A DNA stretch of 64,000 nt from Parathalassolituus penaei (GCF_026626885.1 NZ_JAPNOA010000058.1:261262-325261); one strand, 5' to 3'. Numbered from the stretch's first letter, positions 35,906 through 45,336 are shown. The notes: generated by a model not told the origin, from the sequence alone. Program-made: numbers and translations.

Positions 35906-37144
35906 ATGCGGATTACCACACTACAGCAACACAAGACCGGCCTTGCCAACATGCTGCGTAACCAAGAAGAGCTGAACAAGACCCAGAACCAGGTCGCCAG
36001 TGGCCGACGGGTATTAACCCCGGCCGATGATCCGGTGGCGGCGACCAAAATCCTGCAGTTGGAGCAGGATCTGGCCCAGCGCGAACAGTTTGAAACCAAT
36101 ATGACGGCCGCCGAAAACCGTCTGCGGCTGGAAGAATCAACTCTGGCGTCGATTACCGATTATTTTGCTCGCCTCAAGGAGCTGACTGTGCAGGCCGGTG
36201 GTGGTACCAACACCATTTCTGACCGCCAGGCCATTGCTGCCGAAGTGAGCCAGATTCAGGGCGCGCTGGTGGATATGTTCAATAGCCGCGACGCTAACGG
36301 TGAGTACGTGTTTGGTGGCTTCAAGGGCAGTGAACCACCGTTTCAACAGCAGCCTAACGGCCGTTATGAATACGTTGGTGATGAGGGCCAGCGCTTTGTG
36401 ACCATCGGCTCAGCCACTACCGTGGCAACCGGAGACAGTGGCAAAGGGCTGTTTGTGGATGTCGAAAGTGCGGGGGATGGCTTTACCACCGAGGTGAACC
36501 CGCTTAATCGTGGCACCCTGGCGATCAACGCCGGTTTTGTGGTCGACAAGGATACCTATGCCGACTTCTATCCCGACGACATCATCATCACCTTTAATGC
36601 TGAAGCGGCGATTGATCCGGCCGAGCCCAATTACACCGTACGACGGGCATCGGATAATCGTGTGATCAGTGGTCTGGTGAATCAGCCCTACATCGAAGGG
36701 AAGGAACTGATTATTGCCGGAGTGGCCGTTACCCTGACCGGCGAGCCCCAACCCGGTGATCAGGTGATGACCCGTTCCAGCCCCAAACAGAGTGTCACTG
36801 ATACGCTCTACCGACTGGCCGATGGTCTGAACTCGCTGGGGGATAACACCACCGATTCGGAAACCCTGACCAATCTGCTGGCCGATACCCTGACCAACCT
36901 TGATAACGCGTTGGCATCGGTATCGCAGGTACAAAGCAAGCTGGGGGCGCGTCTGAACGTGGTCGACAGTACCCGGGCCTTGTCCGCTGACATCAAGCTG
37001 GTGAACGAGGAAGTACTGTCGGAATTGCAGGATGTGGATATGGCCGAGGCGGTGAGCCGGTTGTCGTTACAAACCACCTTGCTGGAAGCCGCCCAGCAAA
37101 GTTACACCACCATCAGCCGTTTGAGCCTGTTCAACAAGATGTAA
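35906..37144 (+). CDS. flgL: Hook-associated protein 3
   Basis: 412 aa, a normal length for polar flagellates. FlgL is the junction protein nearest the filament. N-terminal MRITTLQQHKTGLANMLRNQEELNKTQNQVASGRRVLTPADDPVAATKI and a C-terminal flagellin-like helix (SRLSLQTTLLEAAQQSYTTISRLSLFNKM) are diagnostic. GGGAGA precedes the ATG. It follows flgK by 69 bases with no promoter seen and is not enlarged, unlike FliC, FliD and FlgK. A short inverted repeat GGTGTTTACAACACC at about 37157-37171 lies between it and the convergent next gene. Confidence 0.96.
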   Translation: MRITTLQQHKTGLANMLRNQEELNKTQNQVASGRRVLTPADDPVAATKILQLEQDLAQREQFETNMTAAENRLRLEESTLASITDYFARLKELTVQAGGGTNTISDRQAIAAEVSQIQGALVDMFNSRDANGEYVFGGFKGSEPPFQQQPNGRYEYVGDEGQRFVTIGSATTVATGDSGKGLFVDVESAGDGFTTEVNPLNRGTLAINAGFVVDKDTYADFYPDDIIITFNAEAAIDPAEPNYTVRRASDNRVISGLVNQPYIEGKELIIAGVAVTLTGEPQPGDQVMTRSSPKQSVTDTLYRLADGLNSLGDNTTDSETLTNLLADTLTNLDNALASVSQVQSKLGARLNVVDSTRALSADIKLVNEEVLSELQDVDMAEAVSRLSLQTTLLEAAQQSYTTISRLSLFNKM

Positions 37145-37163
37145 ACACTAAACATCAGGGTGT

Positions 37164-37832
37164 TTACAACACCTTGAATGCACCACCCCGGCTTTCGGCG
37201 CGTTGCCAGGCCGGGCGTGCGTGTACCCGTCGTAACCAGCCGGCAATGGCCGGATAATCGTCTGCACTGGCAGCTCGCTGCAGGGCGGCGTCGAGCGGAA
37301 AACTCATCTGGAAATCGGCCAGTGTTGGCGCATCGCCAGCAAACCAGCTGCGGTTGGTCAGATGCTGTTCGACCCAGCCGAGATGACGCCGGATATTGGG
37401 CTGAACAAAATTTTCGACGACCTTGCCTGCCAGTGTCTTTGCCACTGGCCGGATAAAAAATGGCATGGGGGCTTCGCTCATTTTTTTCATCACCAGTGCC
37501 AGCAACAGAAATGGCATCAGGCTGCCTTCGGCGTAATGCAACCAGTAACGGCATGTCCAGTATTCGTCGGAATCGGCGGGTGGACAGAAACGTCCCTGGC
37601 CGTAGCGCTGGCCCAGATACTCGATAATCAGGCCGGACTCCGCCAGCACCCGTTCGCCGTCTTCCAGCACCGGTGCCTTGCCGAGTGGATGTACCTGTTT
37701 GAGGGCCGCCGGGGCTAACAGGGTCTGGCTGTCACGCTGGTATTCCACCAGTTCATACGGAACGTCGAGTTCTTCCAGCATCCACAGGATACGCTGGGAG
37801 CGGGAGCTATTCAGATGGTGGAGTCTGATCAT
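37164..37832 (-). CDS. Glutathione S-transferase
   Basis: 222 aa soluble GST. The thioredoxin-like N domain starts MIRLHHLNSSRSQRILWMLEELDVPYELV; the Ser after HHLNSS is the likely glutathione-activating residue. QVHPLGKAPVLEDG gives the cis-Pro and VLAESGLIIEYLG the gamma-glutamyl-binding Glu-Ser. A helical C domain follows (ADFQMSFPLDAAL). The start at 37832 has AAGGATG upstream; the frame extends further but without an RBS. Its 5' end overlaps the next leftward gene's 3' end by 26 bases, so the two are probably co-transcribed. Substrate unknown. Confidence 0.9.
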   Translation of the reverse strand: MIRLHHLNSSRSQRILWMLEELDVPYELVEYQRDSQTLLAPAALKQVHPLGKAPVLEDGERVLAESGLIIEYLGQRYGQGRFCPPADSDEYWTCRYWLHYAEGSLMPFLLLALVMKKMSEAPMPFFIRPVAKTLAGKVVENFVQPNIRRHLGWVEQHLTNRSWFAGDAPTLADFQMSFPLDAALQRAASADDYPAIAGWLRRVHARPAWQRAESRGGAFKVL

Positions 37833-38199
37833 AAAGCATCCTTGTATGAATCGGGGACTGTTGGTAAAGCTTCCACAAACACCAGATCTGGAACGCGGCC
37901 AGGAAAGGACCGAGTGGCGGCTGTACAAAGCCTGCCAGAATCCAGAGGGTGGTCAGAAACCAGGGAATGCGGCGATTACGCAAACCGCACAGCAGATAGG
38001 CCGGCCAGGCGATGGTGAACAGGCAACCGCCCACAAACAGCAGCAAACCGGCGATCAGAATCAGGGGGAGCAGCATATCGCCGGCGATGTACAGATTGGC
38101 TCCGTACCACATCAGCAACCAGGTCATGCCGAGGGTGAGTGTTCCAGCCTGAAAAACCAGGCTGTAACGATACCAGGTGCTGTAAAGACTACCTCTCAT
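37807..38199 (-). CDS. Hypothetical membrane protein
   Basis: 130 aa from the ATG at 38199; a TTG at 38226 would add nine residues and neither has a strong RBS. Three or four hydrophobic segments are seen: YSLVFQAGTLTLGMTWLLMWY, MLLPLILIAGLLLFVGGCLFTIAWPAYLL and WFLTTLWILAGFVQPPLGPFLAAF. No motif identifies a function. Its end overlaps the GST start, which suggests translational coupling. Confidence 0.65.
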   Translation of the reverse strand: MRGSLYSTWYRYSLVFQAGTLTLGMTWLLMWYGANLYIAGDMLLPLILIAGLLLFVGGCLFTIAWPAYLLCGLRNRRIPWFLTTLWILAGFVQPPLGPFLAAFQIWCLWKLYQQSPIHTRMLYDQTPPSE

Positions 38200-38307
38200 G
38201 CGCTGTGCCTGTTCAGTGTCGGACAATCAGTATGCCGAACCCCGGGTTCGGCATCCAGTACCAACTGGCAGGATTAACCGCTTCGGCACAGGGTCTGCGC
38301 TGCTGTG

Positions 38308-39006
38308 TTACGGCAGGTCAAACCACAGGGCGTGCAGGTCTTCGCTGGCTTGCAAACTGATACGGTCACCGCTGTCCAACGCCACTGCATCACCGGCACC
38401 TAACACAGGTTCGGTATTGTCGGAGGCCTGAATGTTGACCTCACCGCTGATCACATGCAGATAACCCCGACGCTGGCTGCTGCCCAGTTCCAGGCTTTCA
38501 CCAGCGGCCAGTTGTACCCGGAACAGGCTGGCATCCTGATGCAGACGTAAAGACTGCTGACGACCATCCGGCGTTACCAGCGGCGTCAGCCCCGGTTGTT
38601 CACCGAAGGACTTCTGCTCATAACCCGGTTCGATATGCCGCTCTGCAGGCAGAATCCAGATTTGCAGGAATTTCAGTGGCTCGTTGGTCACGTTGTATTC
38701 GGAATGGACAACACCGGTTCCGGCCGACATGCGCTGGACTTCTCCGGCACGTAATACCGACACATTTCCCATGCTGTCTTCGTGGCGAATGGCGCCTTGC
38801 AGGACGTAGGAAATAATCTCCATATCGCGGTGCGAGTGGGGATCAAACCCGGAGTGAGCGGCAACTGTGTCGTCGTTGATTACGCGCAGTACTGACCAGC
38901 CCATCCGTTGCGGGTCGTAATAGTGTCCGAAGGAAAAACTGTGGTGGCTGTTGAGCCAGCCGACACGGACATGGCCACGGCTGTTGGCAGGGCGAATGGA
39001 AAGCAT
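38308..39006 (-). CDS. Pirin family protein
   Basis: 232 aa, bicupin of the pirin/YhaK group. The first cupin has the metal motif FDPHSHRDMEIISYVLQG followed by RAGEVQRMSAGTGVVHSEYN, which supplies the His/His/Glu set. The second cupin (LELGSSQRRGYLHVISGEVNIQ) is degenerate. Some members have quercetinase activity and others are redox sensors; the exact role here is unknown. CGAGG lies upstream of the ATG. Stands alone on the minus strand. Confidence 0.9.
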   Translation of the reverse strand: MLSIRPANSRGHVRVGWLNSHHSFSFGHYYDPQRMGWSVLRVINDDTVAAHSGFDPHSHRDMEIISYVLQGAIRHEDSMGNVSVLRAGEVQRMSAGTGVVHSEYNVTNEPLKFLQIWILPAERHIEPGYEQKSFGEQPGLTPLVTPDGRQQSLRLHQDASLFRVQLAAGESLELGSSQRRGYLHVISGEVNIQASDNTEPVLGAGDAVALDSGDRISLQASEDLHALWFDLP

Positions 39007-39206
39007 GAGACCAATACCTCGGTAAGCAGATGAGATTATGGTGCCGCTGGATCGGTATCGAAAAAAGCGGATATAACTGCAAATTCCTTTCGATTTTATG
39101 AAAAGGTGCCAGCCTATGCGGTTTTCACCTACAATCAGCAGCAGTCAATCCGACTGAATCCATTTTGTGGCCATAACAGCGGTTGTGGCCCAGCAGAGAG
39201 AACCTT

Positions 39207-39446
39207 ATGGAACGTATTGAGCGTGATTTTTTTGCCCGTGACGCCGAAGATCAGGAAGCATTCCTGACCCAGACCTGGTGCAACGACTGTGGTGAAGCCG
39301 ACCTTGGCATGGTTGAGCCGGTGGAATACGAAGTCGAAGGTGTGGTGGTTGTTGAAGGCAAATGCAAAAAATGCGGCGCCAGCATCCTGACCGAAATTGC
39401 CGACGACGATACTGACGGTGCCTGGGAAGACGAAGGCGACGAATAA
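39207..39446 (+). CDS. Small zinc-ribbon-like acidic protein
   Basis: 79 aa. Two CxxC pairs (WCNDCGEAD and CKKCGAS) spaced by about 32 residues indicate a zinc ribbon, with a strongly acidic C terminus (DDDTDGAWEDEGDE). GAGAGAACC lies before the ATG at 39207; an in-frame start at 39183 has no RBS. Cytoplasmic, possibly a protein- or RNA-polymerase-binding adaptor, but no family is recognised. Confidence 0.7.
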   Translation: MERIERDFFARDAEDQEAFLTQTWCNDCGEADLGMVEPVEYEVEGVVVVEGKCKKCGASILTEIADDDTDGAWEDEGDE

Positions 39447-39453
39447 GCCTTGG

Positions 39454-39855
39454 TCAATGACTGACTGACACCAGCAGACTCAGCAGCCATAACCCCAGTG
39501 ATACTGGCAAGGTTTGTTGGCTGAATGAGTCTGCCACCTTCCGCTCCTGGCGATCCGCCAGCAAAAACTTGCGGCGCAGATAAACCAGTTGCGCCAATAC
39601 CAGCACGGTCAGACTCAACCACGCGGTTGATTCATCCGCTACCAGATGAATACCACTCACCAGTGCCAGCAGGCTCCCCGGCAACATCATCTGGCGTGCC
39701 AGTTTTTCCAGTGGGCAGTCGGGAGTTGTATAGACTCGCTCGTTCCACCAGTGCCAGACTCCCTGCAGTCCGCGTACGATATAAAACAGACCGGCCAGTT
39801 GTAACAGGATAGGAAAGCGGACCAGAAACCAGGCTTCGTCTTGGAAACTGAACAT
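39454..39855 (-). CDS. Hypothetical membrane protein
   Basis: 133 aa from the ATG at 39855. Four hydrophobic segments are seen: FLVRFPILLQLAGLFYIVRG, MLPGSLLALVSGIHLVA, WLSLTVLVLAQLVYL, and the C-terminal SLGLWLLSLLVSV. WWNERV and a basic loop with RRKFLLADRQERK face the cytoplasm. No family is recognised. A longer start at 39945 adds 30 residues that look non-coding. Divergent from the MscS gene. Confidence 0.6.
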   Translation of the reverse strand: MFSFQDEAWFLVRFPILLQLAGLFYIVRGLQGVWHWWNERVYTTPDCPLEKLARQMMLPGSLLALVSGIHLVADESTAWLSLTVLVLAQLVYLRRKFLLADRQERKVADSFSQQTLPVSLGLWLLSLLVSVSH

Positions 39856-40009
39856 ACTATTAACTGTGTGCTCCGTGAAAATTCCGTCATAAGCAAAGTG
39901 TAGCTTTCCGGTTTTCGCTGGTGTGCAAAATGTGATGTTTATCACAGTTTGGTGGTCTACGGAAAAGTATCAGGCCATTTATTGACGTGGTAATTGTTCA
40001 GGAAGTGCC

Positions 40010-41122
40010 GTGAGTTTTTTTGATGGTTTTCTCAGTTTTCTGATTGATATGGGGTGGCCGCAGTGGTTGTCAGCTGCTGCGTTGGCATCGGTGTCGTTGG
40101 TGGCGACTCTGGTGTTTAAACATCTGCTGATCCGGCAGCTGGTCGGTGCCAGCACCCACACTCATCTTTACTACGACACGCTGGTGTTGCGTTCGTTGTC
40201 GCGGCCTCTGGGGATGTTATTGCTAGGTGGCCATTTATGGGTCTACGAGCGGCTCTGCAATCACATGGGGCTCAGCAACGACATTCTTGGTTACTGGGCC
40301 AATACCGCGGTGCAGGTATCGCTGATTCTTGGTCTGATGCTGTTTATTGATCGGGTGGTGCGTGGCACCATCGAACATTACGCATTGCATTCGGTGGTGG
40401 TGCGTAACAGTCAGGGCGTGATGTCGGGGCTGGTGCGCGGTCTGGTATTTGGCATTGGTGTGCTGGTTCTGCTCAGCAGTCTGGGGGTGTCGGTAACCCC
40501 GGTGCTGGCATCGTTGGGGGTGACATCGCTGGCGGTGGCGTTGGCGTTACAACCGACTCTGGAAAACCTGTTTTCCGGTATCCAGCTACTGGCCGACAAG
40601 CCATTTCAGGTGGGCGACTTTATTGCACTGGAATCTGGCGAGCAGGGGTTTATTGAACGGATTGGCTGGCGTTCCACCTGGGTACGTATGTTAGCCAATA
40701 ACCTGGTGGTGATTCCTAATAGCAAGATCAGCCAGTCACGTATCATTAACTACAACTATCCGAGTCCGGAAATGTCGGTGCCGGTAGAAGTCAGTGTGCA
40801 TTACAGCTCGGATCTGGTGTTTGTGCAGAAAATTGCCAAGGAAGTGGCGGTGCAGATTTTAAAAACTGTCCCTGGTGCCCAGGCTGAGTTTGAACCGAAA
40901 GTGAACTTCCATACCTTCGGGGATTCCGGCATTGGTTTTACGGTGGTGTTGCGCGCTACCGAGTTTGCCGAGCACTTTGTGCTGAAATCGGAGTTCATCA
41001 AGGCGTTGCATCGCCGTTTTCAGGAAGAAGGTATCTGTATTCCGTTCCCGATTGTGGCGCTCAACACCGATCAGGAAAATGCCCTGTTCCGGCAGGTCGG
41101 GCAACGTAGCAACGAGAGCTGA
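40010..41122 (+). CDS. MscS-family mechanosensitive channel
   Basis: 370 aa. Three to five N-terminal membrane helices lead into the pore-lining MscS segment VTPVLASLGVTSLAVALALQPTLENLFSGIQLLADKPFQVGDFI, then the beta domain (NNLVVIPNSKISQSRIINYNYPSPE) and the alpha/beta cage. Such channels open under membrane tension to release solutes in hypo-osmotic shock. The glycine/alanine packing of TM3 is visible. GTG start at 40010 with AGGAAG upstream. Confidence 0.92.
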   Translation: MSFFDGFLSFLIDMGWPQWLSAAALASVSLVATLVFKHLLIRQLVGASTHTHLYYDTLVLRSLSRPLGMLLLGGHLWVYERLCNHMGLSNDILGYWANTAVQVSLILGLMLFIDRVVRGTIEHYALHSVVVRNSQGVMSGLVRGLVFGIGVLVLLSSLGVSVTPVLASLGVTSLAVALALQPTLENLFSGIQLLADKPFQVGDFIALESGEQGFIERIGWRSTWVRMLANNLVVIPNSKISQSRIINYNYPSPEMSVPVEVSVHYSSDLVFVQKIAKEVAVQILKTVPGAQAEFEPKVNFHTFGDSGIGFTVVLRATEFAEHFVLKSEFIKALHRRFQEEGICIPFPIVALNTDQENALFRQVGQRSNES

Positions 41123-41124
41123 CC

Positions 41125-42654
41125 TCAGGTCAGCTCGTTATCACTGCTGCGCGAGGTTTGTGGCAAGTAGCGTTGGCGCAAACGCCGGGCAATGGCATCC
41201 ACACCGATGTTGAGCAGGGCGGTGATGATGATCAGGAAAAACGCCCGGTCGAAGCGAATTTCCGAAAACGCCGAGTCGATGTAAAAACCGAGTGTGGCGA
41301 TCCCCAGAATACCCATCATGGCGCTTTCGCGCAGAATCACTTCCCAGCGATAAAAAAGCAGTGCCAGCATGGCCGGATACTGGCGTGGGTTTTCCAGATA
41401 GGCCAGCCGCAATAGCCCTTGTGGATCATCCGGACGCTGTTGCTGGTGGCGATCAATTTCGCTGCCATTGGCGATCAGGAAAGAAATCAGGCCGCCGTTA
41501 TGTAATGCCAGCGCCAGTACGGCCGGTAAACCGGATGGGCCAAACAACAGCAGAAACACAAATGCCATGACCATTTCTGGTGTTGAGCGCAACACCAGCA
41601 GAATAAACCGTCCACCCGTCCAGGCCGGGCCGGATACCAGACGCCGACTGGCCAATGGCCACAACAGCAGGATGATCAGGGCAGTTAATGCCAGTGCCAT
41701 CTGGGTCAGGTAGAGGGTTTCGAGAATACCGGGGATGGCCTGCTCCGATAACAAGCGCCATAACCAGCTGCCAAAACCGGCCCAGTCACCACTGCGCAGG
41801 CTCGATGGCCACAGATCCACGCTGACAAATTGCCACGCCAGATCGAGGGAAACCGGCACCGGGTTTGCCGGCAGCAACCAGATGGAAACCAGCAGCCATG
41901 GCAATATCAGCACCGGTTTGAGCCAGTAGCGCACGCTGGCAATCATCAGCAGGAACAGCCACAACACCGCTGCTGCTTCACTGTACTGGCCCTGTTTGAA
42001 GGCGGTTTCCAGATGGAATCCCAGCGTTGGCAGGCCAATAAATCCGAGAATGGCGCTGGAGCGCAGGGCGCATTCAAAGCGATAACGCACGTAGTGCAGC
42101 ATGGATGGCAACGCCTGTGGAATCAGGCTGTAGGCATAACGCAGCAGGCGGCTGCTGGCCGGGTCGAGCGTGGCACCTGGCTGTGGTGGCTGTTGCTCGA
42201 TGATTTCGGCAAAGACCTTGGCAAATACACCACAGTACGGAATCAGAATGGCAAGCAGGCCGGTGGTGGCGCTCAGCCCGAACAGCTGCATAAACAGCAA
42301 GCCCCAGAACAACTCGTGAACGGAGCGGATAGCGGCGGCCAGCATACGTAACCAGCGCCAGTGAAAATACACGGCCATGAGCAGGCCAAGAGGGACTGCA
42401 ATTGTTACCGCCAGCAAGGCGAACGCAACGGTAAGACCAACGGCCTCTACCAGAACGGTGACATCACTCCAGTGTGGGGTGATCAGGCCATAACCGATCA
42501 GACCCAGCTCATGCCAGGGATCGACCTGATGCAATTGCAGGTCGGCAAACGGAATACAGATCAGGGCAACGGCGATCAGAATCAGGGTGACCTGCACCAG
42601 TGCCAGTGCGGTTGAGCGTGCCGGACGTAATAGCGTCGGCAAGGTGAGAGTCAT
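41125..42654 (-). CDS. Fused double permease of PhnE-like ABC transporter (putative selenium oxyanion)
   Basis: 509 aa, twice the length of a typical PhnE. Two complete ABC-permease units in tandem are evident. The first has TVAFALLAVTIAVPLGLL and an EAA-like loop IPQALPSMLHYVRYRFECALRSSAILGFIG. The second has YLTQMALALTALIILLLWPLA and the parallel loop NPRQYPAMLALLFYRWEVILRESAMMGILG. About twelve membrane helices in all. It would form the channel as one chain in place of a dimer. It follows the ATPase and binding-protein genes by 3 bases each, and this operon shares strand and neighbourhood with selU and selD. Confidence 0.88.
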   Translation of the reverse strand: MTLTLPTLLRPARSTALALVQVTLILIAVALICIPFADLQLHQVDPWHELGLIGYGLITPHWSDVTVLVEAVGLTVAFALLAVTIAVPLGLLMAVYFHWRWLRMLAAAIRSVHELFWGLLFMQLFGLSATTGLLAILIPYCGVFAKVFAEIIEQQPPQPGATLDPASSRLLRYAYSLIPQALPSMLHYVRYRFECALRSSAILGFIGLPTLGFHLETAFKQGQYSEAAAVLWLFLLMIASVRYWLKPVLILPWLLVSIWLLPANPVPVSLDLAWQFVSVDLWPSSLRSGDWAGFGSWLWRLLSEQAIPGILETLYLTQMALALTALIILLLWPLASRRLVSGPAWTGGRFILLVLRSTPEMVMAFVFLLLFGPSGLPAVLALALHNGGLISFLIANGSEIDRHQQQRPDDPQGLLRLAYLENPRQYPAMLALLFYRWEVILRESAMMGILGIATLGFYIDSAFSEIRFDRAFFLIIITALLNIGVDAIARRLRQRYLPQTSRSSDNELT

Positions 42655-42657
42655 GAA

Positions 42658-43386
42658 TTATGACTCCTGATACCGGTACAACTCGTCGAGTTGTTCGGGC
42701 GACAGTTCGGCGCTAGGGCCATCGTGCAGAATCTTGCCATTGTGCATCACCACTACGCGGTCAAACAGCTCCAGCGCCAGTTGGCGATTATGCAGGCTGA
42801 CCACCGCGGTCTGATGTTGTTCCAGCAGATACGTCAGCAGGCTTGTAGCCTGCAACGGATCCAGCGCGGATACCGGTTCATCGGCCAGCAATAATGGCTG
42901 GCGACGGAACAGGGCTCGACCAATGGTTACACGTTGACGCTGACCGCCCGACAGACGATCCACCGAGTTCCAGAGTTTTTCATCCAGACCCAGACGGGCT
43001 GCCAGAGATTCCAGTTCGGCCACCGCTGATGGCAAGGGCCGCACCAGATTCCACAGGCTGGCGAGGGTGCCATAACGCTGCAACCCGCCCATAAACATGT
43101 TCTGGTACACCGACAACACTTCCACCAGACCACCGTTCTGCGGACATAACGCCGTAAGCGCCGGTGCCAGCTCATGCAGCACTACCAGCAAGCTGGATTT
43201 GCCCGCTCCGGAAGGGCCAACCAGTGCGACTTTTTCGCCCGCGCGAATGGTCAGGCTGATATCACAGAGAACAGTCTGGTTACCGTAATGCAGGCTGCGG
43301 TTGCGCAGTTGCAACAGCGGCGGTTCGGCAATTACCTCCGGCTGTTGGTCAGCCGGAGACAATGTGATGGAAGTGGAGTCAGTCAA
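42658..43386 (-). CDS. ABC transporter ATPase of the PhnC type (putative selenium oxyanion)
   Basis: 242 aa. Walker A GPSGAGKSS at about 57-65, signature LSGGQRQRV at about 144, Walker B LLLADEP and switch His in SLHNRQ. PhnC-like proteins drive uptake of phosphonates, phosphite and, in the subgroup beside selD, probably selenium oxyanions. It lies 3 bases from both flanking genes in a tight three-gene operon. Confidence 0.88.
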   Translation of the reverse strand: MTDSTSITLSPADQQPEVIAEPPLLQLRNRSLHYGNQTVLCDISLTIRAGEKVALVGPSGAGKSSLLVVLHELAPALTALCPQNGGLVEVLSVYQNMFMGGLQRYGTLASLWNLVRPLPSAVAELESLAARLGLDEKLWNSVDRLSGGQRQRVTIGRALFRRQPLLLADEPVSALDPLQATSLLTYLLEQHQTAVVSLHNRQLALELFDRVVVMHNGKILHDGPSAELSPEQLDELYRYQES

Positions 43387-43389
43387 GAA

Positions 43390-44247
43390 TCAGTCCAGCA
43401 GGTTAATGGCTTTTGCTGTTTCTTCAATTGGAGCGTAGTCAGCGTTGCTGGCGGGTACAAAGCTCTCACGTGGGAAAGTCGCCAGCAGCTCCTTGTCTTT
43501 CATGTTCAGCAGCGCCTGACGTACTTTTTCCTTGAAGCCGGCACCAAAGCGGGCGTCCACATCACCACGGATACTCCACTGGTAATCCGGGTAGGTTGGG
43601 GAAGTCCAGATCACTTTCACCTTGCTGGTGTCGATCTTGCCAGCGGCCACTTCAGAATCCCAAACGGTGTAGTTCACCGCACCAACCTGGTAGGCGCCGG
43701 ATTGTACTTCGGCAATGGTACGGCTGTGGTCGTCAGAGAAGCCTACGCGGCTGAATACTTTCTCTGGAGCATCCTTGAAGAATTCGCGCAGGTAGAACTC
43801 TGGCATCAGGCGGCCGGAAGTAGAACCCTTGGCACCGAAGGTCAGGCTTTTGCCGCGCAGGGCTTCCTGCAGGTTGTCAGAAGCGTCGAGGCCAGCACTG
43901 GTGTTGGCAATCAGGTAGCTCTTGAACAGCTGGTCTTCGTAACCCTGGGCAATGGCTTCAGAATCCGGTACCAGTTTACGGGCTTGAACGCCAGACAGAC
44001 CACCAAACCACGCCAGTTGCACCTGGTTATTGCGGAAGGCTGTGATAGCCGCTGGATAGCTCTTCACCGGAATGTACTTAACATCGACACCCAGTTCGTG
44101 AGAAAGGTATTCGGCAACCTTGCCGAAGCGCTCCTGCAGACGGGATTCGTCTTCATCCGGAATGGCAGTAAATACAAAGGTTTCAGCAACCGCATTGGCG
44201 ATCAGTACGGGTGCTACCAGGCACGCCAACAGAAGTTTCTTCAGCAT
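43390..44247 (-). CDS. PhnD-like periplasmic binding protein, putative selenate/selenite ABC transporter
   Basis: 285 aa with a signal peptide (MLKKLLLACLVAPVLIANAVA). The PhnD family pattern is present: FVFTAIPDEDESRLQERFGKVAEYLS, QVQLAWFGGLSGVQA, and FGAKGSTSGRLMPEFYL, the Ser/Thr-rich oxyanion-binding loop. A subgroup of PhnD-like proteins is known for lying next to selD and tRNA 2-selenouridine synthase and is annotated as putative selenate-binding; the same context holds here (mnmH and selD follow on the same strand). The substrate is therefore inferred from context, and phosphonate or phosphite cannot be excluded. Confidence 0.8.
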   Translation of the reverse strand: MLKKLLLACLVAPVLIANAVAETFVFTAIPDEDESRLQERFGKVAEYLSHELGVDVKYIPVKSYPAAITAFRNNQVQLAWFGGLSGVQARKLVPDSEAIAQGYEDQLFKSYLIANTSAGLDASDNLQEALRGKSLTFGAKGSTSGRLMPEFYLREFFKDAPEKVFSRVGFSDDHSRTIAEVQSGAYQVGAVNYTVWDSEVAAGKIDTSKVKVIWTSPTYPDYQWSIRGDVDARFGAGFKEKVRQALLNMKDKELLATFPRESFVPASNADYAPIEETAKAINLLD

Positions 44248-44384
44248 CAGGATCTCGTCCGCTCAAATGGGTGGGCAGGGATAATTAAGGCGGGCGATTT
44301 TATACGATGCAAATTGAAATTGCGCGAATTACCCCTGTACAGCCTGCCGGATGGGCAGATCAGGGGAAGGAGAAGAAAACAGGG

Positions 44385-44825
44385 TCAGGCGATGCGGCGG
44401 GCGCTGCCAATACAGTCCTGCAGCTGGCCGTCGGTGAGTGGAAAAATGTGCATCGTCAGTTCTTTCAGAATAGACGTCAGCACGGACAGGGATTTGCGTG
44501 CGTCTTCGCGTAACTCGCCCAGCATATGGGCACTTTCGGTTTTACGCAGTTCGGCATTGGCCATCAGCATGGAGAAGCGGGTGAGGGCACTGTCGTAGCG
44601 TTCTTCGTAATCGCGGAAGATGCGGACGGTGTCTTCGCCACTCAGTTGTTGCATGAGTTTTTGTACTTCAATGGCAACCGGTGGACGGGCTTCTTCAACG
44701 CGGCTGCCGCGTTCACTCGGCTGATAATGCATTTTCAGCAGGGCAATCTGGTAACTGCGGTGATAGTGACTGATGGCTTTTTCGATGGTTTCGACAAGGC
44801 CTTCGCGGGTAATGGCTGGGTTCAT
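44385..44825 (-). CDS. Hypothetical helical protein in the selenium region
   Basis: 146 aa, not recognised. No signal or membrane segment and no Cys before the last residues (QLQDCIGSARRIA). Sequence suggests a long alpha-helical bundle: VETIEKAISHYHRSYQIALLKMHY, VAIEVQKLMQQLSGEDTVRIFRDYEERYDSAL, LRKTESAHMLGELREDARKSLSVL. AGGAATA precedes the ATG. It lies just upstream of the ABC binding-protein gene on the same strand, 137 bases away. Confidence 0.65.
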   Translation of the reverse strand: MNPAITREGLVETIEKAISHYHRSYQIALLKMHYQPSERGSRVEEARPPVAIEVQKLMQQLSGEDTVRIFRDYEERYDSALTRFSMLMANAELRKTESAHMLGELREDARKSLSVLTSILKELTMHIFPLTDGQLQDCIGSARRIA

Positions 44826-45303
44826 GGCTGTATTCCTTTATATTTCTGCCTGAGGAGTGTCACCTTGTACCGGTAACTACGGGGGCATAATGTTGACAGG
44901 ATTGTTAAAGACTGCTGCCAACCAATTCACGCTCATTACATGAACGAATATCCAATTGTCATATATTGGCGATCAAATATATTTTTATATGGTCCGATTG
45001 TCCTACAATTAAAATCTATCCAGGAGTGTTCAAATATGTCAGACCGGTATCCGTTTAATGAAATTTTTGTGGTAGTAATCAATATCGGTTCTGAATTAAA
45101 TATATTGAGTTTTAAAGGCAATATCTGTGGCAGGTCGTCCGGCGGGTGTTTATATCCGTCAATCGTAATTTTTAAGTGTTAAACTGGTAAGTCAGACGCG
45201 ATATAACGGGGCGGCGCCCATGTGTAATGAGTGCAGTAATTGTGTTGGTTGTCAGTTATGGCGGGGCAAGGAAAGGCGGGAGTTACGATATTACTATCGA
45301 AAG
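44826..45303. other. AT-rich intergenic stretch, no supported gene
   Basis: About 480 bases, distinctly richer in A and T than its surroundings between 44900 and 45200. Overlapping frames on both strands are open (for example 44940-45182 on the plus strand) but lack RBS and protein-like composition. It presumably holds the promoter of the leftward gene at 44385-44825. Confidence 0.5.
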
Positions 45304-45331
45304 AAACTGCCACTGCGGGGAAGTGGCAGTT
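45297..45331 (-). terminator. Rho-independent terminator of the small gene at 45337-45684
   Basis: On the minus strand AACTGCCACT and AGTGGCAGTT (45305-45314 with 45322-45331) form a perfect 10-bp stem with a 7-base loop, followed by TTTCTTTC. It begins 6 bases after the stop codon. Confidence 0.8.
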
Positions 45332-45336
45332 AATGC

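Noticed and set aside
44940..45182. 80-codon plus-strand ORF in the AT-rich gap
   Set aside because: No RBS, and hydrophobic, low-quality composition typical of translated AT-rich DNA; an antisense frame is equally open.
45220..45333. Tiny plus-strand ORF of 37 codons with four CxxC-spaced cysteines near its start
   Set aside because: No RBS, and its 3' half is the minus-strand terminator hairpin of the neighbouring gene, which explains the sequence better.
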